A DNA stretch of 64,000 nt from Haemonchus contortus (taxonomy: Eukaryota > Nematoda > Chromadorea > Rhabditida > Trichostrongylidae), in assembly GCA_000469685.2 (NCBI GenBank), contig LS997564.1, positions 28,244,959-28,308,958 of the forward strand, given 5' to 3'. Both the position numbers and the translations under genes were made by a program. Shown one piece after another: positions 50,983-61,700 of this stretch. The notes under the pieces are model-generated. The model did no database searches. It worked only from the letters and a program-made list of their open reading frames with translations, and was not told the origin of the DNA. Position 1 is the first letter of the stretch. Each line of letters opens with the position of its first letter.

Positions 50983-51450
50983 TTAGGTTGGGTCATAAGT
51001 TCCTCGGACAATGTGATATTGATGACTTCTAGAGATTACAACTCAGGAAGGAGGAGACGAAAGATGACGCGCCGAAGCAACATAGATAGAGTATTAAAAA
51101 ACTGTTCCAAATACTAACTAACCAATACATCTGACATTCCTGCACTTGAGCTTGAGGAGAGAAAATGCCATGTCGGGCGGCAAGTCCATGTCACACTCCT
51201 TCAAAAGCGTGAGGCACCCATCGACCGAGCCTTCGCACCTTGCAGATTGACTTCAATCCACGAATAACTGTGGACTGACTTCCCAAGGGTGACTGTCAGT
51301 CTACGAGTAGTTTGATACGGATTAGCTTCCCACCTTGGCTTCCGCAGCACGTCCAAATCCAAATCCATTTGAGCGTTCCGGATGTTCTTCATCTCCGCAT
51401 GGAGTAGTTCGTCCGATGGTGAACTTCGCGGGCCACTCTGTAAATTTGTG
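50983..51450 (-). pseudogene. Mariner remnant, distinct subfamily
   Basis: It starts at a TA followed by TTAGGTTGGGTCATAAGTTC, a mariner terminus not shared by the other copies. The minus-strand reading near 51400-51190 gives the linker and second HTH of a mariner transposase (DLDVLRKPRWEANPYQTTRR), followed by a broken stretch. The second terminus and the catalytic region are absent. Confidence 0.65.
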
Positions 51451-52562
51451 CATCTGAGGGGAGCAACCTCAGTACTAGTACAGCTAAAAAATCATCATCA
51501 TTGTTCTTCACACAACTTGGGGTCGGCAGGCTAGAACGAAGGAGGAGTTGCGACGGCTTGAAATCAAGGTGTTTGCGGAGGTGAAGTTGCGGGCTTGAAA
51601 TTATGGGCGCATGGTTGCAGGAAAGGAAAACAGTTAGGGTTCGTTAGCTGAAAGAATGGGAAGGGGTAAGAAAAGCGGTGCCAAGGGTTGCAAATTCGAA
51701 GTGAACTTTGTGGATCGATTTTCATATGACTGAGTAGGTTTTTATAAACAGATTCCAACTATGTAGAATTTCAGGATGCTTACTCTGAATGCAAGAATCA
51801 AAATGTTGTCTGCTGCGCTTTGGGGCGATATCGGGAGCTTATATATGGTCCTAAGGTTTAGATAAGCTACGATTTTTTACAGTCAGGTGATCGTTCACAA
51901 AGAGTTTAGTATGAATACTTCCGAACTAGTGCGTAGGCTTCTCCTGATCATCCGGAAATTTCACTTTAAAAAGCAAGAAACCTATGTTCCTTGAAAAAAC
52001 ATGGCGCGCACCGGATTTTAAAGGACTATATAACCTTTTCTTTTTAACTCAAAGTACTAGTTTTTAAGTTAAGAGAAAGTAATTTTCTGGAGGAAAGGCA
52101 ACACCATTTTCTGAGAATAGAAATCAACTAATGTTGGCTATTCTTCGTTTTGAAAAGCCTCGTTGGAATTTGGCCCATGGCCAAATTCATCCATTTTGGG
52201 AGAAAACTGGTGTCGAAGTGATCAGGGACGATCTGAGAAATGCCATGATCTTATTTTCACCTAATGCCGGGAAATATTAGCTATTCCACGTTTCACAGAC
52301 TACTTTTAATAGAAGAGAATGTCCTCTGTTTATAATTATAGCAGGCGTCTAATGATAATGACGTACCCCCAGGAACTTTGATGGATGGGGGGACTTCAAA
52401 ATCGAACTTTCAAAAATTTTAGATAAACCATGTTATAGAGCTCGAGGAGTTGAGTTCAGCTATATAGCCACACTATATAAAAAAGTTGTAAATCGGACCT
52501 AGTTACAGAGAAAAAAACGAAAAAAACGCGAAAACGCGTTTTTTCGTGTTTTTTTTTGGACA
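51451..52562. other. No known gene; a 49-codon open frame and an A/T palindrome
   Basis: The frame at 52130-52282 (MLAILRFEKPRWNLAHGQIH ...) has no family I know. At 52505-52556 the run of A ending AACGCGAAAACGCGTT and then T runs can fold back. Nothing else supported. Confidence 0.3.
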
Positions 52563-52769
52563 TTTAGGGTGGGTATTTTATTCATGATATTAAATTTCCG
52601 CTTGATACGTTTCATGCATGGAAAACAAATAACTTTATTTCAAAATCCTTTTTTCGATAAAACCATCTTAAGACGAAAGTGATAAATTCAACAAAGATAT
52701 CAACTGAGGAAAGCCCCGTATACAGCAAAAAAGGTAGATGAGAAAATATACAGTTGACATCAGAAGCCG

Positions 52770-55700
52770 TTATCGAAAAACTTTGTAAACGTCGGCCATT
52801 CGAGACGATGGCCACTTTCCATTCTTTTTGACGTTATAGTGGGACCTGTTCCACGTGAAATTTTTTGATGGATGATCGAGATACCAATGTGGTCCATACT
52901 CGGCCTAAATCGGAAAATGATACATTTTTCGCGCGTCATGCACAGTATATCGATATGGTTATCGATAGGACATGTAAAATACTCTGGCATGGTCAGCCGG
53001 ATCTCAACGAAAAGTCATCGAACTTTGAATTAGCGACTTCACAGTATTAAGATGATTTGTTGCTGGTTTGCCTGTTGCATTCGAATAGACCAAAATGTTA
53101 TTGAAAAGAACCAATGAGTACTAGCCCAACTGTACCTGGTTTATAGATATACCAGGTGGAATGAGTGCATTACAAGACGCAAGACCAGAACGCGTTGGAC
53201 AAAGCATGATTTTATTTGTCTCAGCTCTGGCTCTCTATAATCTGGTTGTAGGCAGTGGTTGGCTATGAGTTCAGTTTTTCTGGAACGCTTAACTCATTGG
53301 GCCTGTGAGAGATGAGTCTCCATCGCCTGATTTGTTGAACTATCCTTAATCTTTGGGGAGAGGTTGGTGTAGCGGTACGTGGCGCACTATGTCACATGCA
53401 ATGGTCACGGGTTCGGATCCCAGATCGATGTCCGCTTAAGACCAACCAAAGCCTTCCATCGCCTCTCGGGGTTGGTTGACTTGATACCAGACTGTCTGGG
53501 AGGATAAAAGCACTGACTTGTACACCGACTGGGCCACCGCAAGTCATTGTATAAGCACATACGCAGTCATTGCGCCACTACGATTCTGAATGGAAGTCGA
53601 GTGCTGGGCGCATCCCTCAGACGGGATTGATTAAGGCCAAAAGACTATGATTCCTTTCTATCCTTTTTATCCTAACCTCTCCGTTTTTGATGTCTGAGAC
53701 TTTTTACAAAATCAAAAACTTGCCCGGGGCCATCAAACAACTCGAACTTGGAATGACCTCTTCAGGTAATACCGGATTTTAGGGACAGATAGACAAACAG
53801 AAGCGAGTTCTTAGCATTATAGCGGGGCATTGTTGAATGATCTTCAATAGTTATAGGAAATGATGATGACTTCATATATAGAGTCATTTCGAAGCAGTAG
53901 GAACGTTTCTAGACAAAGTTATGGCAAACGGCACACCAACTTAAGAGAGCTGACCACACTTCCATCTATTACTTCTAACAATTTCTTTTCCCGCATTCCT
54001 GATGTTTTCGAACAAAGTATATACATACTTTCACCTATGCTAAGTTTACGCATGCCCAGCAACACGGCCCTGCTCACTCCTTTTATTTTTTCTGGTCTCA
54101 ACGCTTTGATCGGATCGAGTTATGATTATACATTGGAAGCGCCACCGCTGAAGAACAACTCATCCACCGCGAGTGAATCTCCTTCAGTTCAATTGTTGGC
54201 AATTTCCTCACATTTACGCATGTTCTCCCGTCCTTGGCCGTCTAGGCTGCTTACTCATCATCTCAGACAAGAAGGGTGTATTGCTTCATCGGTTCTCTCT
54301 TCCAAATTCGACACGCCATTACGTCGATGAAGGACTGTACGGCGCCCGGTCCCGCTAGGATCAAACCAGAACATCTGAAGAGCTTTCCACCAGTTAGCCA
54401 GAACTCCGGAAATGATCTTCGCGCGGTACCTATCGGAATGCAAAGTGCCCACGTCGTGAAAAACTAGCTAGACTGTGTTGTTATATAAAATGGAGATCCA
54501 AAGGATATGGGCAAGTATAGCCCAATCGGCCTGCTGTATGTGATCTATAAGCTTTTTACTCGCGTTATCCTAAACAGGATTGGCAGAATATCAGATGAAG
54601 GACAGCCATGCGAGCAAGCAGGGTTTCGGAGAGGTTTCAGTACAATCGATCATACCCACACTCTTACAAGGCTCATTGAAGTATCGCGAGAGTACAAAAC
54701 GCCGTTATGTTTTACGTTCATCGAGTTGAAGAATCGCCGAGACAGAAGCGGTAAATGGAGCCCGGGGTGAGGAAGATGTTCTTATGCAATAGATGAGGAT
54801 GCTTCATGAGCTCTACAAAAAAATTCACGATCAGGATCTCGAAAATCTACAAAGTCATCATCAACTTGAAGAAGGGTGTCCGACAGGGCGATACCATTCC
54901 GCCCCACCTTTTCGGTGCCGCTCTCAAAAATATCAAGCGCTATTTGGAATGGAAAGACTCGGTATTGAAAGCCGACGGCCGCTACCTACATCACCTCCAC
55001 TTCGCAGACGACATCATGCTTATAACACCGAACATCGGGCAGGTGATACAGGTCATTCTTTATTTAGTACGTTATTTAGGACAACGTCAAAAAATGTAAC
55101 AAACAACAAAACAAAAACTAGGACAACACTGAGTAGGAGAATAAGTGAGGGTGGCAACTACGCTCAAAGGATGGCGCTGCTATAGAACGTTTAAATTAAG
55201 CCAAGGAGCAGTGAATTGAGGAAGCTCGGCTAACCCTCAAAAATGCAAGACCAGCTCTCACTATAAAGGAATTCCGCCTGTTCGTTGTTTCGGTCTTGAA
55301 AAGGAGATGTTGAGTTGATCACCTCTGGTTTTCGGCGGAATGAGCGTTTAAAAAGAAGAAAAAGCAGTACCAAATCCACCGCTTAGTGGCCTAAGTAGAT
55401 TCCTCTTCCTTGATCCGAATAACCTTTCATGAGCTCCATAACCACTGCGTCAGCTACACCTCCAGTTTTTGTGGAAACCCTGCCTGCATTAATCTCCACC
55501 TTCAAAGTGCATATACCTTCGCAACAGAACTTGGAGAGTTTGACACTGTGGCTCTTAGATTTGTTGAATTGCTTGAATGCGATCCGTCCTTTGAATGATA
55601 CCATTGTCCTATCAACGCAAATTTCCTTTTCTGGTTTGTACATTCGTCAAAGGAAGTGTTGGGTAAACCAAAACCGACCGAATTTTATAGAGTTTATTTT

Positions 55701-58700
55701 CCTTGTCGGCATTTTCGTTGTCTACGAAGTGTAAGCATGATAGCCGGACTCCAAAACGATTCCTGGCCATGATTTTAGTCGCCACAGAACATCCAAAAAT
55801 AGGCTTTGTAGACCCGTAATCGCGCATGCTCGGCAGCTTGACAATTCCCATGTAGAGACAGATGCACAAAAATCGATTCATTTCCTTGACATTTGTATCG
55901 GCCCAGTCTTTATTTCTGACCATCATTTTCTCTTTTGCATATCTATTCGTCTCTGTAACCATGAGATCTAACAATTCATTTGTTAGGAAGAGCTGGTAAC
56001 AATCGATAGGCCTCGTACAATCCTGAACAGCGTAGTCTGGTCCGTTTTTCTCGGTGAAAAACGTATCGGTATAGCGACTTCATCCCGGGTTTGTTCATCA
56101 TCTTCTTCACAATCATCTTCATGCTCGTCATCCTCGGATGAATCATACTGAACTGGTACAACCAAAGATTGAAAAGAGCCATCATTCAGCAAAGTCTCAT
56201 CTTTCTCGCCAAAACCATTTGAGGAGCCATATAGCCCTGCGACGTCGCCAACGAAATCGTCAATCATGTTGTTCAGTAGGGTCACTTACTGATTTCTTCA
56301 GCCTTTTAGAGTCGCTGTGTCGAATTAGACTTGGAATATACTTTTCAACGGCCTGTACTGATCGATTTGCAGTCATGCGACCGTCCCGTGGAGTCATGTG
56401 ACCGTCCCGTCAGTCTCAACATGGCAGTTGCAAAGCATAATTTGATACTTAAAAGCCTTGAATTTGATACAAATTTCACTGCAAACACTGCTCTCAGAAT
56501 TTTGTCCTACATTGCTTCTAAGCTCAAATTCCATTTTCAGGCCTCACATAATTATAAAGGATAAAATAAGGTCTAAAACTTTCATTCTGAGCGGAGTATT
56601 GCTAAATTCATCAATCCGAAGGAAGGAGTTCCTCCTGGGACCATGGCACCCACCGGTGGGTGCCATTCGCGCACGAAATGGAGGGGGCGTGGTCCATGGG
56701 CGCGTAACGTCGAAAGCGGCATCAACGGGATAATCGGGAGAAGTGGCGTCAACATATCAGAAAACCTCGCCCACACCTACGCCTACTTGCGGGCCAGACG
56801 CTAAAGAATAAGAAGAAGAAGATGATGATAATTGTTTTCGAAAACAAACAAACGATTTCTGACTCTGATAACGGTGATTGGAAGATGATGGATAACGCTC
56901 CTGTATGCGCGAAAAAATTCGAACTCACCTCGACGACTTTCCTTGGATTGCAAGGCACCCAAAAGATATGCCCTAAAAGATCACCAGCGCACGTCTCAAC
57001 AAGCCTAGAATAAAAAAAAAGTTCACAAACAAGAAACCCTGTTATTCAGAATGCATAAACGTATTCTCTCCTTCTTATGATAGAGTCGTGATAAGTGGCA
57101 AACAGCACACTATTTCATTGGAAGGAATGATACTTTTGGAACCGAAGTTTGATAGAGGAACAATAGGGCATGCAAGCGATATTCGAAATGCGAAACAACA
57201 ATATTAAGTGCCAATTCCTATGCCTTTGATTAGAATCTGTCCGTCTCGATCTGATGCTGCTGATGTTATAAATAATGACCCATTGAAGATTTAACTGGTA
57301 GGCATCCAAACCCTCGAATGGTACTCACAAATGTTGTCGAGTCATAATAATATCATTAACGAATGTCTTTATGAATGTAGCTCCTTTTATCTTTTGATAC
57401 GTCATTAACTAGGAATCCAAGATTTTTAGCGGTCGGATAAGTTTTGCCATGATTTCAAAGCAGGGAGGAACCGTGATCCTTCATTGAATCGCTTACTTCG
57501 CTGGGTAGCGGTCGTAAGGAAAAAGTGAACCAAATTTCGTAATCGGTCCTTATCAGTGTACTTACCCTTCTTGTCAAATGGAACCTATCAAAGAATCAAA
57601 GCCAGATCGTAACTAACAAAGGTGCTAGGATTCAACTGGTGATTGGAACTTGTTCTATAAGGCCTCCTATTGTCAGTGCTTCTGTCCTGCCCCCTCTACT
57701 ATTGATTTTGCTCCTCAAGTGTACGGGATCAGTAGTTATGGATTTTCTCTCAGACATTTATTTAGCACAAACCCCGCCCTCAGTGGGTGAAATCTGGTCC
57801 TACTGCCCACCATAAGTGTTCGCGTACTGTCGCCTGTCTTCCTACCAAGTTTCAGCGCCCTGGAGCCAATTCGCGCACACCCCGCTTTCTATGGGCGGGT
57901 TCCGGTTCTCCAAAGGAATGGGGAAGCCCCGCCCTCATCGGGCAGGGTCTGCACCTGTCACCTACCATTAGTTTTCCCATCTTGCCACCCACATCACTGT
58001 CAAATTTGAACGACCCAGGTCCAATTTGACTGTCTTTGAGGGAGCCCCGCTTTCAGTGGGAAGAGTCTGCACCTCTCACCTACCATTAGTTTTCCCCTCT
58101 TGCCACCTACATCACTGCCAAATTTGAATACTCTAGGCTCAGGAGCAAGGGAGCTACGGATTCCTGGTGAACTACACTATTCGCGCAAGCCCGCCCCCAG
58201 TGGGCGAAGCCTAGCCTAGATCACCTAAGGAGCTCGGCTCATTCCCCACTTGTCCACCCCCAATCCCTACTTGTTCCAACCTGACAGAGCTGTTCAATTT
58301 GATTTCCTGAGACGCCATATAAGAGATTTACAGTGAAACGGACAAACAAACATACAGACAAACAGATAAACGGACATTTGTGATATATATATATATATAT
58401 ATATAAGAATTACAGACGAATGATGTTTGTCGATCCCGCTCCTTAATGAAATGCAGAAAGTCTGATTTCTTTTTGAGTGGTTTGACCAATACAAACTACT
58501 TAACATTACAAAATAATGTATGTGTCGTTACAATAAATAAGTGAAAAAAGAAGAGTTATTTGCGTAAAAAAAGAAACTCACTGCCCCTGTACGTCAGGAA
58601 AGTGCGGATTTTCCGTTTAGAAAAATACTTGTCACACCAGTATTTCTTCAAAATACACGCATTCAATGCTAAATCAGCATGCACAATGGCGTACTTGCGC

Positions 58701-61700
58701 AAAACTTAAAGAGTATGATACTAAGACTAGTCGAACTCATATCTACGAATGTATTGATGAAAAGGCTCTGAGGAAAAAGAGTAACATATAAAATTTTATA
58801 AATTGAAATCACCATACGGTCATTTCTGAGAGTGTTGGCTAATATCGGGTTATAATTGAACATACTTCTTCAATCGAAGTCAAGACTTTTCTTGATATTG
58901 TGCAAGAACACATCAATGTCCCAGTATAACGAAAATGTAATACATATAGATAGGCTAATGCCAATGCAATTGCAATCATACCTTAGCATGCCTGGGTACT
59001 CTAGAAATAAAAAAGAATTGGATGCAATGTTATCCAAAACATCTCTGCAGTCTTTAATAAACTAGGCGAACGGATTTTTTCTATGGGGAAACCATTTTTA
59101 TGGTGAAATGTGCCTTTAACCATAACGAACGCTACCGAAGTCATGGAATCCGCTGGGGTGCATCCCGGGAACTGGATAGTTTCCCGCTGTCGCCACTATT
59201 ATAATAACAGACTTTGTGAGGTAGATGATGAGATCCGACGATTACGATATTTCAATTCAGATAGTTAGGCCCGGAATCAATAGACCTGACCTAACTTCTC
59301 TCGGCAGCATATGTGTGGCAGATATTGCTTGGAATTACGGGAAGCAGAATTTTTCCTTCCTTTCCCTATCCCTAACTGTCCGTTATCCGCCTGTCTTTCT
59401 CTGGCAACTTACAGTGGATAGGTGTATTTATATTTGGTCCCATCGCCTGATGTGCCTGCAACCCACGATTCATTGCTCGTAGAGTACATCCAAAACAGAT
59501 CCATTCTTGGGTACTCTTTACGCCTTGGTTTGATAGTGAATTCGAAACTATCATTTGGCTGAAAATAAAACTTCTTTTGTGATATACATATAAAGACCTT
59601 AAGTTGAGATGTAATAAAATAAGATTTTTTGTCCACGACTTGACAAGCCAGAAATGGTAAGGTTTAAAGCAGCAATATTTCAAAAATGCTAGCGATGGCC
59701 TTTCCGTGAGGACTTCCTGTCTTTTAGTTTTCTTCGTTTTTTTTTGTCCGATTCAATGAAATAACTAACGTTTTTCGAGGCAGGCAGAAGTCACACACGC
59801 CACTGGTGAGAATGATGACTTATTCAAATTCGAATTCGTTGTATAACCTAGCTATGGCATTCTATGGGACTAGATCACCGCATTAGAATTCTGACCACTG
59901 CTTACTACGAGGCTAGTTGTTGGTGAGCGGTGTAGTTGAGCTCCAGAGAGTTTAGGAGAGTGCTTACTAATCGAAATTCGCAAGCTATAAATGGATTTTT
60001 CGTGCAATGTGTGAAGCCGGTTGCAACATCTGGTACGATACCGTTTCTCAAAGGTACGGCTGTACTTTCACAGGGGCAACGGTCCCATAAATTTAAACAA
60101 TTTGTCGTGACCTTTGGCGGCAGGGGTTCCTTTGTTCTTGTTCCCTAATCACAGTGACAATTTTGTCCTTCCCATCGCTTGCTTAATCGAAAATTTTGAA
60201 GTCATGCTTTCATTTTTTTCCATTCTATCATGATAGTTTTTGCTTTCACATATTTCAATCAAAATAGCTGAGATTCCAAAGATATTCTCAACAAGAATAT
60301 ACAAAGTTGCAATTCTGCCTATCTTAAGACACTTCTGAAGCGTAAGTGTTGTGATAACTCACTAGCCCAAGTGATCTGCTAAGGAAAAATTCGCCTCCAT
60401 AAAATAGATCGTTTAAGAGCTTCGGTGTGTATTCTTCGATAGGAGCAGCAAAATCAACATCCGTCGTATGTGGAATGATGTTGCATTCACGATACCACCC
60501 TGAATATACCCGTCTGGAAAGATATAAAATACTATGGTCTGTAAAAAGACAGTTTCCGAGTTGATATCTACGTAATGAAACCAAGCTTTAACTTTATACA
60601 GAGTTCGCGGTAAGAACTCAAAAGTTCACCTTGGAGTATCGAAAATGCTTCGTTTCAGATTGCGCCATACAATTGAGCTCCTTCCGAAAATTAATTGCAT
60701 CCACATGGGATGCGCTCCTTAGTGTTTGTAGGAGCTGATTGGTCTGCTGTGAGGACAAAGTGTTCAGAATTCGCAGTAGGGTGCATTGCGTAATCGACTT
60801 CACTCAGTACAATATGAAAATGATTGATTGAAGTGAAGCTGAAGTGGACACTTTCAAACTTTCCTAGTGAAAAAGCTATCTAGTAATACGTGGGTCAATC
60901 CGCGATGGAAATTCGCTTCGAACCATTTTCTGTCGTGTGCCTGTCCCTGGTCGGCTTCCTTCTGGTTGTGTATGGACATACAGGTGGCCGGGTGCTAAAG
61001 TGACGGAATGGGAGCTTTGGGGGCTTCGACTTCTAGGCAGCAGGATACTGGAGTGGCGGGATATGATGGGTGGGGAGTTGAATAATGATTATTGGAATGG
61101 GGGCCTGGACTCCAAGGTAGGTACGTACTGCAGTGGTGGAAGTTGAGGTCATTCGAATGATAATTGTTTGTGTTGGGGTTAGTTCAGCAGATGTCGGAGT
61201 ACTTAAGGGCGAGAAAGATGTTGGGGAGGGGCGATAAGATCTGCAGAAGGTGAAGCATTGTAGTGGCGGCAAAGTGAGACAGTTTCAATAACATGAAGGG
61301 TTAATGGGGCGAGACAGGAAGGTGGGCAAAAAATGGCAAAAACGAACTCCCCGTATCCTTGATAATGTGCTGGCTTGACTTTTGTCTGAAAGCTCCTCTA
61401 TACTCTCCCGGAACAAATTTGTACCTTCTGCAAAACCCCTCCCCCCCCCCCCCCCCCATTCAAACAACTACTATTCAGATCACCCCAATATCCCGCTACT
61501 ACACTACCCGGCTATCTGTGTATCAAAAACACGCTCAGATGGAAGCCGAAGGAAGAACAATCAGCTCCTGCAAGCACTGAAGCGTGCGCTCCACGATCTT
61601 GCAATTAATTTTCGGATGGAACTCAAGTGCATGGCGCAATACGAAACGAAGCATTTTTTATACTCCAATGTCTGTTTATAGAGCTTGACAAGCTGAAATC

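Noticed and set aside
60937..61146. Gly/Trp-rich open frame
   Set aside because: Lies in the foldback and its mirror arm gives similar chance frames.
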